Source of the DNA: Alistipes sp.
Lineage (GTDB): Bacteria; Bacteroidota; Bacteroidia; Bacteroidales; Rikenellaceae
Reading direction: 5' to 3'
NCBI GenBank assembly: GCA_021201825.1
Contig: JAJQED010000003.1
Span: 10,772-74,771 of the forward strand
DNA length: 64,000 bases
This document shows, one piece after another, positions 53,269 through 62,358 of the stretch. The notes beneath the pieces were generated by a model, which was given only the letters and a program-made list of their open reading frames with translations, searched no databases and was not told where the DNA came from. The stretch's first letter is position 1; each line of letters opens with the position of its first letter. Both the position numbers and the translations under genes were made by a program.

Positions 53269-53849
53269 TGTCCGCGTAATTCGGAAATAACCTGGGCTAC
53301 CGCCTCCCCGAGCCGTCCGAGAGCGAGCGGTATCTGCCAGTCGGTTCGGTCGTCGGTCGTGAGGTTGGATACGGCCCGTATTTCAAGGAAAGGGATGCCG
53401 AGAGACAACATGGCTGCGAAAAAAGCGGCCCCCTCCATATTTTCGATGGCCGCACCTGACGGATGCGGTCGGCCGGGGTCGATACAGTTGACGGTTGCAA
53501 ACCCGGCGGTCCTAACCGACCCGATCTCTCCTGCCAACGGGCAGGTAAATTCTTCCAGAAACAGCGGCATAAATTCCCCTCCCCGCACCGCTCCCAAATC
53601 GGCTACGGTTTCTGTAGCGGCAACAGCGCAATCTCCCGGCACGAAGGCGGACCCGGGATAAGCCCCGGCTATACCGGCAAGGATCGCCAAACCGGTTGCC
53701 TGTCCGATCGAAATGACAGCGGCGGCCGTGCGGGCCATCCCGACACCGGACACTTCCAGTGCGGCTCCGGCCCCGGCGGCAACGGCTGCTAAGGCCGTGG
53801 CTTCTGCCTCCGTAGGGGTGAAAATCGTTATGTCGTTAAATACGCTCAT
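53265..53849 (-). CDS. mqnB: Futalosine hydrolase
   Basis: A 194-residue nucleoside phosphorylase-like hydrolase that releases hypoxanthine from futalosine. The chosen start MSVFNDITIFTPTEAEA gives the typical N-terminus and overlaps the DUF454 gene by 14 nt. The motifs VSGVGMARTAAAV, IAGAYPGSAFVPGDCAVAA, IENMEGAAFFAAM and RAVSNLTTDDR (with catalytic Asp) fit MqnB. Next to mqnD, it shows the futalosine route to menaquinone in this organism; mqnA, mqnC and mqnE are elsewhere. Confidence 0.88.
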   Translation of the reverse strand: MSVFNDITIFTPTEAEATALAAVAAGAGAALEVSGVGMARTAAAVISIGQATGLAILAGIAGAYPGSAFVPGDCAVAATETVADLGAVRGGEFMPLFLEEFTCPLAGEIGSVRTAGFATVNCIDPGRPHPSGAAIENMEGAAFFAAMLSLGIPFLEIRAVSNLTTDDRTDWQIPLALGRLGEAVAQVISELRGQ

Positions 53850-54243
53850 CTCGGTTATCGGTAACCGGCATTTCCACCGGTGTCGGCTTTTTCGGTTTAA
53901 TGCGCACAATATGGATCGATACGCACGTTGCGATCACCATCAGCAGCACTACGAGCCAAGCCTTGTCCCTTACCGCCCATGCGGAACACGATATGGCTCC
54001 CCAAAGCAGTATCAGGGTGTAATACTTTATCCTTTTGGGTATTCCCTGCCCGTTATAGTAATTGCTGATATAAGAGCCGAACAGCCGGTTGGTAAGTACC
54101 CAGTTCTTGAGCTTCTCGGAACTGCGTGAAAAGAACCACAAGGAGAGGAGCAGGAACGGCGTGGTAGGCAGTACCGGCAGGAAAGCACCCAGGAATCCCA
54201 GTCCGACAAAGAACAAGCCAAGTATTTTGTATAGTATTTTCAC
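53836..54243 (-). CDS. DUF454 (YbaN-like) membrane protein
   Basis: A 135-residue inner membrane protein. The start (KILGLFFVGLGFLGAFLPVLPTTPFLLL) is the DUF454 signature, followed by RSSEKLKNWVL and two further helices (YTLILLWGAISCSAWAV, LVVLLMVIATCVSIHI). Function unknown. It lies 14 nt downstream of the RSH gene. Confidence 0.88.
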   Translation of the reverse strand: MKILYKILGLFFVGLGFLGAFLPVLPTTPFLLLSLWFFSRSSEKLKNWVLTNRLFGSYISNYYNGQGIPKRIKYYTLILLWGAISCSAWAVRDKAWLVVLLMVIATCVSIHIVRIKPKKPTPVEMPVTDNRDERI

Positions 54244-54257
54244 CTCCCGGACCCTCG

Positions 54258-56453
54258 TTAACTTTTAATGCGGTAGGCCCGGATGACCCCCTTGATATTG
54301 CCGACCTTGTAAATTACCATATCCACGATCTGGGTTCCGTTCACTTCCACGTTAACAAGCCCCGTTATCTCCCCTTTGTCGTTGGGGCTGAGGCTCATGG
54401 AGCGGATATTGATCCGCAGTTCCTGGCTGATAACCTCGGTAATACGGTTCACGATCCCGGTCGTATTTTCGGCAACCACCCGTATTGAGGCCTGGAACGT
54501 GCCCTGGGCATTTTCACTCCGCCACTGTGCGGGAAGCACGCGGTAGGGATATTGTTGGCGAAGCCGCATTGCGTTGGGGCAGTCTTCCCGGTGTATGGTG
54601 ATACCGGAATTTATGGTGACGAACCCGAACACCTCATCCCCGAAAATGGGATTACAGCATTTGGCCAGTTTGTAATCCAGGTTCTTGATTGTGTCGTCGA
54701 TAATAAGCGCGTCGGAATTTCCCGTAACCGTCTGTTTGGGAGCGGTGGATACGCGGCGGCGGGGCTGACTCAACGGTTCGCCGTCGAGGTGCCGTATCAG
54801 CAGGTCCTTGACATCGGCGATATTTATCCCTCCCGAAGCTATGCGTCCGTAAACTTCGGTGCCGGTCTTGACCTTATAGTATTTACAAAGGACCGCCACG
54901 GCGTCGTCGATACTTATCGGGAGCTTCCAGTTCTTTAATTTCCTTTCCAGTTCCTCACGGCCCAGGTTGGCCTCCTTGGCCTGCTCCTCGCGCAGGAACG
55001 TCCGTATCTTGTTGCGCGCCTTGGATGTCTGTACGACATTGAGCCAGTCCGCTTTGGGTTTCTGGGTTTTGGAGGTGAAGATCTCGACGATATCCCCGTT
55101 ATGGAGCACCTCGCGGATTTGCATGTTGCGTTGGTTGATCCGTCCCCCCGTGCAGGTGCAACCCAGCCCCGTATGGATGTCGAACGCGAAGTCGAGTAGT
55201 GTCGCTCCCTCGGGGAGCTTGCGCAGGTCGCCCTTTGGGGTGAAGACGAAAATCTCGCCCATCGATTCCCCTTTGCCGAGGTTGGCGGCAATGTTCTGGG
55301 TGTCGGTCTCCATGAGTTCCCGCACCTTGGCCAGCCACTGTTCGCTCCCTATCCCGCCCTGGTTCACCCCTTTATACCTCCAGTGGGCCGCGATACCGCG
55401 CTCGGCAACTTCGTTCATCCTCTCCGAACGGATCTGTATCTCCACCCATTTACCCTCTCCGGTAACTACCGTCGTATGCAGCGACTCGTAACCGTTGGAT
55501 TTGGGGATGGATATCCAGTCCCGCATCCTCTCCGGGTTGGGGGTGTAGAAGTCGGTCACTATCGAGTAGACATTCCACGCCAGCTGCTTCTCTTGTTCGC
55601 GCGGACAGTCGATGATAATGCGCAGTGCGAATACGTCGTAAACCTCCTCGAACGGTATTCCGACGCGCTTCATTTTGGACCAGATTGAATGGACCGATTT
55701 GGTCCTGCTCTTGATCGTATATTTTATCCCCGCCGCATCCAGTTTGGGCAGGACCGGTTCGAGAAACTTGCCGATGAACTGTTCCCGCTCGGCGGAGGTC
55801 TCCTCGAGTTTCGCGGTGATATTTTTGTAATCCCTGGGCTCGAGATGCCGTAGCGAGATATCCTCCAGCTCGCTCTTGATCGAATAAAGGCCCAGCTTGT
55901 GGGCAATCTGGGCATAGAGGTTCATGCTCTCCCAGCTCTTTTTCAAGCGTTTCTCCTTTGGGAAAATATCCAGATGCCTCATCACCTCCAGCCGGTCGGC
56001 CAGTTTGATAAGGATCACCCTCGGGTCGGTGGAGTAGGAAACTATAAGGTCCCGGAAATTATCGGCCTGTTCCTTGGACTGCTTGGTATGGACGTCGGAA
56101 ATATTGCACAATCCCTTGAGTATCGGTATGCATTGCTGTCCGTAAAGCTTCCCGGCCTCGTCAGCCGTGAGAAGTCCTATACGTACGGGGTCATGCAGCA
56201 GGGTTGAGATGGTAGAGTTGCGGCCGAGGCCGATCTCGGAGATGACGATCAGCGCGGTATTGACCGAATGGTCCAATAGCGGCCGACCGTCGTACCGGGT
56301 ATGCCCGGCCAGTTTTTCAGCGGCCAGAGCGAGAGCCGACTCTATCATTTCCACGCTCTTCTGGCTGAAGTAACCGGCACACTTCCCGAGGAATTCCGCG
56401 TACCTTTCCTTTATTTCGATATTACCCGCTCCCGTCATATTTCCGTCTGTCAT
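54258..56453 (-). CDS. RelA/SpoT-family (p)ppGpp synthetase with degenerate hydrolase site
   Basis: A 731-residue long RSH protein making (p)ppGpp in the stringent response. Domains: HD hydrolase-like (about 45-200), synthetase (about 245-360; SRTKSVHSIWSKM, YDVFALRIIID, PKSNGYESLHTTVV), TGS (about 388-450), a helical/zinc-finger part (AKCCNPIFGDEVFGF) and a C-terminal ACT domain. In the HD domain His-Asp (87-88) is kept, but the usual HDxxED acid pair is Arg-Ile (LLHDPVRIGLL) and LADRLHNM is LADRLEVM, so hydrolysis is probably lost and this is a synthetase-only, RelA-like enzyme. A promoter lies so close that Met6 (56438) may be the true start. Confidence 0.92.
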   Translation of the reverse strand: MTDGNMTGAGNIEIKERYAEFLGKCAGYFSQKSVEMIESALALAAEKLAGHTRYDGRPLLDHSVNTALIVISEIGLGRNSTISTLLHDPVRIGLLTADEAGKLYGQQCIPILKGLCNISDVHTKQSKEQADNFRDLIVSYSTDPRVILIKLADRLEVMRHLDIFPKEKRLKKSWESMNLYAQIAHKLGLYSIKSELEDISLRHLEPRDYKNITAKLEETSAEREQFIGKFLEPVLPKLDAAGIKYTIKSRTKSVHSIWSKMKRVGIPFEEVYDVFALRIIIDCPREQEKQLAWNVYSIVTDFYTPNPERMRDWISIPKSNGYESLHTTVVTGEGKWVEIQIRSERMNEVAERGIAAHWRYKGVNQGGIGSEQWLAKVRELMETDTQNIAANLGKGESMGEIFVFTPKGDLRKLPEGATLLDFAFDIHTGLGCTCTGGRINQRNMQIREVLHNGDIVEIFTSKTQKPKADWLNVVQTSKARNKIRTFLREEQAKEANLGREELERKLKNWKLPISIDDAVAVLCKYYKVKTGTEVYGRIASGGINIADVKDLLIRHLDGEPLSQPRRRVSTAPKQTVTGNSDALIIDDTIKNLDYKLAKCCNPIFGDEVFGFVTINSGITIHREDCPNAMRLRQQYPYRVLPAQWRSENAQGTFQASIRVVAENTTGIVNRITEVISQELRINIRSMSLSPNDKGEITGLVNVEVNGTQIVDMVIYKVGNIKGVIRAYRIKS

Positions 56454-56454
56454 G

Positions 56455-56462
56455 CAAAGATA
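56455..56462 (-). promoter_or_regulatory. -7 promoter element TATCTTTG at the RSH start
   Basis: Minus-strand TATCTTTG ends 2 nt before the annotated ATG at 56453. The transcription start would fall at or inside the first codons, so the mRNA is leaderless or starts translation at Met6 (56438). Confidence 0.5.
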
Positions 56463-56582
56463 CTAATTGTTTCGCTAATCATCGGCCGCAGGGTTGAGCC
56501 GATGATCCATTGCGGGGCGGATCGATCGCTGTCGTATCGCGGGACGGGAATTGACCGACGGGCCGCTTTTATACAAAATAAA

Positions 56583-56608
56583 CCCGGGCCGCATCGATGC
56601 GGCCCGGG
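56583..56608 (-). terminator. Perfect 26-bp palindromic terminator of sodB
   Basis: A perfectly self-complementary 26-nt palindrome (stem CCCGGGCCGCAT) is followed on the minus strand by TTTATTTTGT, 28 nt past the sodB stop. Confidence 0.82.
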
Positions 56609-56636
56609 GGGTTATAATAAATAAAACGGTTATAAG

Positions 56637-57221
56637 CTATCCGTCGAAACGCTCGCCGGCCTTGGCCCAGTCGATGCGTTCCCAAGCGGCCGAAATGAAA
56701 TCGGGCCGGCGGTTACGGTAATCTATATAATAGGCGTGCTCCCAAACGTCGATGGTAATAATAGCTTTTTCACCTTCGCTCAGCGGATTTACGGCGTTCG
56801 GAGTAGCTTTGACGCTTAGTTTCCCGAACGAATCGCGCACGAGCCAGGCCCAGCCGGAGCCGAACTGGCCCACGCCGGCCTTTTTAACCGCTTCGGCCAG
56901 CTGGTCGAAAGAGCCGAAATCCCGGTCTATCGCTTCGGCCAAAGCCCCCGCAGGACGCGTTTGCGGGGACGGCGAAAGGGTTTCGAAGAAAAAGACATGG
57001 TTCCATACCTGAGCCGCGTTGTTGAAAACAGGGCCGTCCGAGTTGCGGATTATCTCTTCGAGGGACATATCTTCGTACTGCGTTCCGGCGATAAGTTCGT
57101 TGAGCTTGTCGACATACGCCTTGAGGTGTTTGTCGTGGTGGTATTCCATTGTTTCCCTGCTGACCTGGGGTTCCAGTGCGTCGTAAGGGTAAGGCAGGGG
57201 CGGTAATTCGAATTTAGCCAT
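56637..57221 (-). CDS. Superoxide dismutase, Fe/Mn family
   Basis: A 194-residue enzyme that removes superoxide. Start MAKFELPPLPYPYDALEP is the normal N-terminus; 13 more codons are open upstream. Metal ligands are visible: His in YHHDKHLKAYV (about 27), His in WNHVFFFETLSP (about 76), Asp and His in DVWEHAYYIDYRNRR (about 160-164). GQFGSGWAWLV is present. The Gln in the FGSGW context alone does not decide iron versus manganese; B. fragilis-type enzymes can use either. Own promoter and terminator. Confidence 0.94.
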   Translation of the reverse strand: MAKFELPPLPYPYDALEPQVSRETMEYHHDKHLKAYVDKLNELIAGTQYEDMSLEEIIRNSDGPVFNNAAQVWNHVFFFETLSPSPQTRPAGALAEAIDRDFGSFDQLAEAVKKAGVGQFGSGWAWLVRDSFGKLSVKATPNAVNPLSEGEKAIITIDVWEHAYYIDYRNRRPDFISAAWERIDWAKAGERFDG

Positions 57222-57289
57222 GTTTCTGAAGTTTGTTTGACGTTTGTTGCCCGTAAGCAAATTTTATTCCTTGTCTATACAAGTTAGTT

Positions 57290-57297
57290 CAAATTTA
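57290..57297 (-). promoter_or_regulatory. -7 promoter element TAAATTTG for superoxide dismutase
   Basis: Minus-strand TAAATTTG, about 69 nt before the start codon at 57221. No strong -33 element is seen. Confidence 0.45.
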
Positions 57298-57445
57298 TGA
57301 CTTCTCCGCCGGAATAGACCGTAATTGCCATAATATTTACCGATCACGGTATAAATTGAAACTATACGGGGCGAAGTGCCCGAAAGTTGAAAAATCAACA
57401 ACCCGGGGTCGATATGTCAATATACTGAAAGTAGGGCCGGCATTG

Positions 57446-57478
57446 TTTGGCCGAAAGGAAAGAAATTTCATACCTTTG
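57446..57478 (+). promoter_or_regulatory. Promoter TTTG-N21-TACCTTTG of the arginine operon
   Basis: TTTG at 57446-57449 and TACCTTTG at 57471-57478 are spaced 21 nt. The start codon at 57522 follows about 37 nt after the expected start. No clear ArgR box is visible in the leader. The rest of the 57298-57445 interval has no gene. Confidence 0.78.
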
Positions 57479-57521
57479 CAGGTCCGGGACGTATGGGGTC
57501 CGGTTTAGTGTGAATTTATAG

Positions 57522-58106
57522 ATGACGATCGACGATTTTATAGTGAGGGTGGCACGGCAGGAGGATGCCTGTTATGCGCAGACGATATGCGACGAGATGG
57601 CCGAGTCGGCCAAAGCCCGGGGTACGGGTATCGCGCGGCGTACGCCCGAATACGTTGCCGCCAAGATCCGGGAGGGGAAGGCGGTGATAGCCCTGCACCG
57701 TGACGGCACGTGGGCGGGCTTCAGCTATATCGAGACGTGGGGGCACGGGGATTACGTGGCCAATTCGGGGTTGATCGTCAATCCGCAGTTCCGGAAGATG
57801 GGCCTGGCAAAAGCAATAAAGGTCAAGACGTTCTTCCTTTCGCTCAAACTCTTCCCCGGGGCAAAACTGTTCGGGCTCACCACGGGCCTTGCCGTTATGA
57901 AGATAAACAACGAGTTGGGTTACAGCCCGGTGACCTATGGAGAACTAACGGACGACAACCATTTCTGGAAAGGGTGTGAAAGTTGCGTGAATTATGAGAT
58001 CCTCACCAGCAAGAAACGGTTGAACTGCCTTTGCACGGCGATGTTGTTCGATCCCGTGCGGGACAAGCCGAAAATCGAATGCCCGGACGATCCGGACCTG
58101 AAATAA
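57522..58106 (+). CDS. GNAT acyltransferase, likely first step of arginine synthesis
   Basis: A 194-residue GNAT-fold protein. The acyl-CoA site is ANSGLIVNPQFRKMGLAKAI (about 85-105), and GLTTGLAVMKINNELGY and CESCVNYEIL are typical of a subgroup found at the head of Bacteroidetes arginine operons. The arg operon here has no argA or argJ, so this gene probably makes the N-acyl-glutamate (acetyl or succinyl) that starts the pathway. This is inference from position and fold. It is 18 nt upstream of argG. Confidence 0.8.
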   Translation: MTIDDFIVRVARQEDACYAQTICDEMAESAKARGTGIARRTPEYVAAKIREGKAVIALHRDGTWAGFSYIETWGHGDYVANSGLIVNPQFRKMGLAKAIKVKTFFLSLKLFPGAKLFGLTTGLAVMKINNELGYSPVTYGELTDDNHFWKGCESCVNYEILTSKKRLNCLCTAMLFDPVRDKPKIECPDDPDLK

Positions 58107-58124
58107 TTTAAACGCCTTGAAGAT

Positions 58125-59318
58125 ATGAAAAAAGTGGTTCTGGCTTTCAGCGGGGGACTGGATACGTCGTACTGCGCCGTTTACCTCGCAAAGGAAATGG
58201 GACTGGAGGTCCATGCGGCTTTGGCCGATACGGGAGGGTTCACCCCGCACGAGCTCGAGAACATCAAACAGCGTGCGCTGGCCCTCGGGGTGACAAGTTA
58301 CGTCGCGCTGGATGTAACGGAGGATTACTACCGGAACCAGATAAGGTATATGATCTACGGCAACGTGCTGAAAAATTCGACGTACCCGATCTCCGTTAGT
58401 TCCGAGCGCATTTCACAGGCTACGGCCATTGCCAAATATGCGCAGGAGCTCGGGGCCGACTACCTTTGCCACGGCAGTACTGGGGCGGGCAACGACCAGA
58501 TCAGGTTCGATATGGTATTCAATATCATAGCACCGGAGATAGAGGTGCTGGCCCTGATACGTGAAAAACGCCTCAGCCGTGAGGAGGAGATCGCGTACCT
58601 GCGCGAGAACGGGGTGGATTTCGATTTCGAAAAAGCATTATACTCCATTAACCAGGGGTTATGGGGAACTTCCGTCGGGGGCAAAGAGACGCTTACCTCA
58701 TCCCGGACCCTGCCTGAAGAGGCTTATCCGACCCATTGTACGCAGACCGAACCGAGGCAGGTCGTACTCGGCTTTGAAAAAGGGGAATTCATCGAAGTGG
58801 ACGGACACGTTTACGACGACCGTATCGAGGCTATCCGCGCCCTGCATAATATCGCCTCCCCCTATGCCATAGGCCGGGATATGCACGTGGGCGACACCAT
58901 CATCGGGATAAAGGGGCGCGTAGGATTCGAGGCCCCGGCCCCCCTGATAATCATTAAGGCGCACCACACGCTCGAAAAGCATGTACTTACCAAATGGCAG
59001 TTGTTCTGGAAAGACCAGATCGCGGCTTTTTACGGCAACCACCTGCACGAGGGCCACTATTACGATCCCGTGATGCGGGACATGGAGGCCATGCTGGAAA
59101 AAAGCCAGCGCAACGTGACCGGGAAAGTAACTGTAGAGCTTAATCCATACCGTTTCTTCGTGGTCGGGATCGAAAGCGCGCACGATCTGATGAATACCAG
59201 CTTCGGGGCCTACGGCGAGATGATGGAAGACTGGACTGCGCAGGACGTTCAGGGTTTCGGCAAGATTCTGGGCAACCAAACCAAGATATATTACAAGGTC
59301 AACGGGCCTGAAAAATAA
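58125..59318 (+). CDS. argG: Argininosuccinate synthase
   Basis: A 397-residue enzyme joining citrulline and aspartate with ATP. The PP-loop LAFSGGLDTSYCAVYLA is at the start (about 5-21), and VSSERISQATAIAKYAQELG, HGSTGAGNDQIRFD, and a GxxG Asp/citrulline-binding site follow. Second gene of the arginine operon, with argC 7 nt downstream. Confidence 0.94.
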   Translation: MKKVVLAFSGGLDTSYCAVYLAKEMGLEVHAALADTGGFTPHELENIKQRALALGVTSYVALDVTEDYYRNQIRYMIYGNVLKNSTYPISVSSERISQATAIAKYAQELGADYLCHGSTGAGNDQIRFDMVFNIIAPEIEVLALIREKRLSREEEIAYLRENGVDFDFEKALYSINQGLWGTSVGGKETLTSSRTLPEEAYPTHCTQTEPRQVVLGFEKGEFIEVDGHVYDDRIEAIRALHNIASPYAIGRDMHVGDTIIGIKGRVGFEAPAPLIIIKAHHTLEKHVLTKWQLFWKDQIAAFYGNHLHEGHYYDPVMRDMEAMLEKSQRNVTGKVTVELNPYRFFVVGIESAHDLMNTSFGAYGEMMEDWTAQDVQGFGKILGNQTKIYYKVNGPEK

Positions 59319-59325
59319 CCGGGAG

Positions 59326-60309
59326 ATGATAAGAGTCGGCATAGTAGGCGGGGCGGGTTATACCGCCGGTGAAACGCTCAGGATCTTGGTCAACCATCCC
59401 GGGGTGGAGATCGCTTTCGTGCATAGTAACAGTAATGCGGGTAACCCGATATGGTCCGTCCACCGCGACCTTGTCGGGGAAACGGAAATGGTTTTTACCG
59501 ACAGGCTGTCATGGGATATCGATGTGGCTTTCCTGTGCGTCGGTCACGGAGCGGCCCGCAAATTCCTGCAGGAGAACAAGGTCCCCGGCCATGTCCGCCT
59601 GATCGACCTGAGCCAGGACTTCCGGCTGCGGGAGACGTCCGGTTTCGGGGAACGGCGGTTCGTTTACGGCCTCACCGAGATGAATGCGGATGCTGTGGCC
59701 GGTGCGGAAAATATCGCCAATCCCGGTTGTTTTGCAACGTGTATCCAATTGGCCCTGCTGCCGCTGGCAAAAGCGGGGATTTTAAAAGGGGACATCAATA
59801 TAAATGCAGTGACCGGCTCGACGGGTGCGGGACAGAAACCTTCGCCGACTACCCATTTCAGCTGGCGCGCAAATAACTTTTCGGTTTATAAAACTTTTAA
59901 CCATCAACACCTTAACGAGATAGGCGAAAGCCTCGACTGTCTGCAACCCGGCTTCGGGGAGAGTTCACGAATGTTGTTCATACCGGCCCGTGGGGATTTT
60001 GCCCGCGGCATTTTCGCTTCCGTCACGTTGTCCTGCGATCTTCCGGAGGACGAGATACGGTGTAGTTTTACCGAATACTATTCCGCCTCGCCTTTCACTT
60101 TCGTAAGTCCCGAACCGGTAGACCTAAAGCAGGTAGTCAACACCAACAAATGCCTGCTGCATATTTCAAAACACGAGGACGTGTTGCTGGTTAATTCGGT
60201 GATTGATAATCTTTTGAAAGGAGCCAGCGGGCAGGCCGTGGAGAATATGAACCTGATGTTCGGATTGGACCGTACGGCCGGGTTGAAACTTAAAGCGTCC
60301 GCTTTTTAG
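59326..60309 (+). CDS. argC: N-acetyl(acyl)-gamma-glutamyl-phosphate reductase
   Basis: A 327-residue NADPH-dependent reductase of step three. Rossmann motif GIVGGAGYTAGETLRIL at residues 4-20, catalytic Cys in IANPGCFATCIQ (about 136), and a His region in NFSVYKTFNHQHLNEIGE. Length fits the short ArgC type. Between argG and argD. Confidence 0.94.
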   Translation: MIRVGIVGGAGYTAGETLRILVNHPGVEIAFVHSNSNAGNPIWSVHRDLVGETEMVFTDRLSWDIDVAFLCVGHGAARKFLQENKVPGHVRLIDLSQDFRLRETSGFGERRFVYGLTEMNADAVAGAENIANPGCFATCIQLALLPLAKAGILKGDININAVTGSTGAGQKPSPTTHFSWRANNFSVYKTFNHQHLNEIGESLDCLQPGFGESSRMLFIPARGDFARGIFASVTLSCDLPEDEIRCSFTEYYSASPFTFVSPEPVDLKQVVNTNKCLLHISKHEDVLLVNSVIDNLLKGASGQAVENMNLMFGLDRTAGLKLKASAF

Positions 60310-60351
60310 GCCGGCAGGGCCGTTGCGGCGGATGATTATAAAATTGACACT

Positions 60352-61524
60352 ATGCGAATGTTCGATGTATATCCGCTGTACGATGTGACCATCGTGCGGG
60401 GAGAGGGAAGCAGGGTTTGGGACAGCGAGGGAAACGAGTACCTGGATATGTACGGGGGCCATGCCGTTATTTCCATCGGCCACGCCCAGCCGGATTACGT
60501 GCGTGAGGTCTCCAATCAGGTAGCCCGGCTCGGGTTCTATTCCAATTTCGTGAAGATAGATTTGCAGGCCGAGCTGGCCCGGTTGCTTGGGGAATTGTCC
60601 GGCAAGCCGGACTATCAGCTGTTTATGGTGTCGTCCGGGGCCGAAGCGAACGAAAATGCACTGAAACTGGCTTCGTTCCATACCGGTCGGAAGAAGATCG
60701 TAGCGTTCACAGGTTCGTTTCACGGGAGGACTTCACTTGCGGTAGCAGCGACGGATAACCCGGCATTGGTTGCGCCGGTAAATGAAACGGATAATGTCGA
60801 TTTCCTGCCGTTCAACGATATCGGGGCACTGGAAGCATATTTCGATAAGAACGGGCCGGAGGTTGCCGCTGTTATCGTTGAGGGTATACAGGGGGTAGCC
60901 GGGATAAAAGTCGCCACCAGCGAATTCCTGCACGCAATAAGGCGGCTTTGTGACAAGTACGGCGCAGTATATGTAGCCGATTCGGTGCAGTGTGGCTGCG
61001 GCCGTTCCGGCAAATATTTTTCACATGACTGGTCCGGAGTGGACGCCGATATTTATACAATGGCCAAGGGTATAGGGAACGGATTCCCGGTGGCGGCCAT
61101 AGCGATAGCGCCCCATATCCGACCCAAATACGGAATGCTCGGAACGACGTTCGGGGGTACACACTTGGCTTGTGCGGCCGCCATCGCGGTTGCGAACGTC
61201 ATGCTGCGGGACAACCTTACGGATAATGCCGCCAGAGTAGGGGAATATCTATCGGAGCGTTTGAAAGAGGTGCCGAATGTAAAGGAGATACGCGGTCGCG
61301 GACTGATGATCGGGATCGAGTTCGCATTCGATACAGCAGAGATGAAAAAACGGCTGGTTTACCGCAAACGGGTTTTCGTGGGAGCCGCCGGGAAAAATAC
61401 TATCCGGCTCCTACCCGCCTTGAACATAGGGAAAGCGGAGGCCGATGCGATTGTGGAAACTCTCAAAAAAGTGGCTTCTGATCCGGAAGTGACCGGTATG
61501 GTAGGCGATACTTCGGGATGTTGA
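60352..61524 (+). CDS. argD: Acetylornithine aminotransferase (class III, PLP)
   Basis: A 390-residue PLP enzyme of step four, acting on the N-acyl-glutamate semialdehyde. Motifs: YLDMYGGHAVISIGHAQPD near 30, SGAEANENALKLA, GSFHGRTS, the Asp in YVADSVQCGCGRSG and the PLP Lys in TMAKGIGNGFPVAAIAI (about 235). Family relatives also serve succinylornithine. It is 42 nt downstream of argC. Confidence 0.92.
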   Translation: MRMFDVYPLYDVTIVRGEGSRVWDSEGNEYLDMYGGHAVISIGHAQPDYVREVSNQVARLGFYSNFVKIDLQAELARLLGELSGKPDYQLFMVSSGAEANENALKLASFHTGRKKIVAFTGSFHGRTSLAVAATDNPALVAPVNETDNVDFLPFNDIGALEAYFDKNGPEVAAVIVEGIQGVAGIKVATSEFLHAIRRLCDKYGAVYVADSVQCGCGRSGKYFSHDWSGVDADIYTMAKGIGNGFPVAAIAIAPHIRPKYGMLGTTFGGTHLACAAAIAVANVMLRDNLTDNAARVGEYLSERLKEVPNVKEIRGRGLMIGIEFAFDTAEMKKRLVYRKRVFVGAAGKNTIRLLPALNIGKAEADAIVETLKKVASDPEVTGMVGDTSGC

Positions 61525-61539
61525 TTTAATGTCGATCCG

Positions 61540-62310
61540 ATGTTGAAAGTTGTTAAAATAGGCGGAAACGTTGTCGATAACCCCGTTAAGCTGGCGGGGT
61601 TCCTCGAGGGGTTCCATCGGCTTGACGGGCCGAAAATCCTGGTACATGGGGGCGGCAAGGTCGCCAGCGCATTGGCCGAAACCCTTGGGATCGAAACCGT
61701 TATGGTCTCGGGCCGCAGGGTGACGGACGAGAGGACCCTGGAAGTGGTGACCATGGTATATGCCGGACTTATTAACAAGAATATTGTCAATAAACTCAAT
61801 GCCGCAGGATGCAGGGCGGTGGGGCTTTCAGGGGCGGACGGGATGTTGATCCGTTCCGACAGGAGGCCGGCCGAACCGGTCGATTACGGTTTCGTGGGGG
61901 ACCCGGTAGAGGTGAACACGGGCCTGCTTGAATTGCTTGCTGCCGGTGGTTTCACTCCGGTAATCGCCCCGATCACTACCGACGGCAGGGGTAGCCTGCT
62001 CAATACGAACGCCGATACGGTAGCCCGCACCGTGGCTGTGGCCATGGCCCCGCTGATGCCGGTGGAGCTTGTATATTGTTTCGAAAAAAAGGGGGTGCTC
62101 AGGGACGTTGACGACGAGGATTCCGTCATACGGTCCGTTACACCGGCGGTTTTCGAACAGCTAAAATCCGATGGTACGGTCAGCCAGGGGATGCTTCCCA
62201 AGTTGGAGAACGCCCTGTCGGCAGTCGCAGCCGGGGTCAGGGGAGTGGTCATCTGCTCGTCGGACGCCGTGGCGACAGGCCGTACCGACGGCACGCGCAT
62301 TAGCGAATAA
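61540..62310 (+). CDS. argB: Acetylglutamate kinase
   Basis: A 256-residue amino acid kinase of step two. VVKIGGNVVDNP at the N-terminus, LVHGGGKVASALAETLGI (about 32-50), GLSGADGMLI and NTNADTVARTVAVAM are standard. In Bacteroides the pathway may use N-succinyl rather than N-acetyl intermediates through a special transcarbamylase, so the substrate could be either; that gene is not in the window. It ends the arg operon. Confidence 0.93.
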   Translation: MLKVVKIGGNVVDNPVKLAGFLEGFHRLDGPKILVHGGGKVASALAETLGIETVMVSGRRVTDERTLEVVTMVYAGLINKNIVNKLNAAGCRAVGLSGADGMLIRSDRRPAEPVDYGFVGDPVEVNTGLLELLAAGGFTPVIAPITTDGRGSLLNTNADTVARTVAVAMAPLMPVELVYCFEKKGVLRDVDDEDSVIRSVTPAVFEQLKSDGTVSQGMLPKLENALSAVAAGVRGVVICSSDAVATGRTDGTRISE

Positions 62311-62358
62311 ATTACTATTTTTGGGTGTTTTCAATCGAAACGAACACCCGGACGCTGA

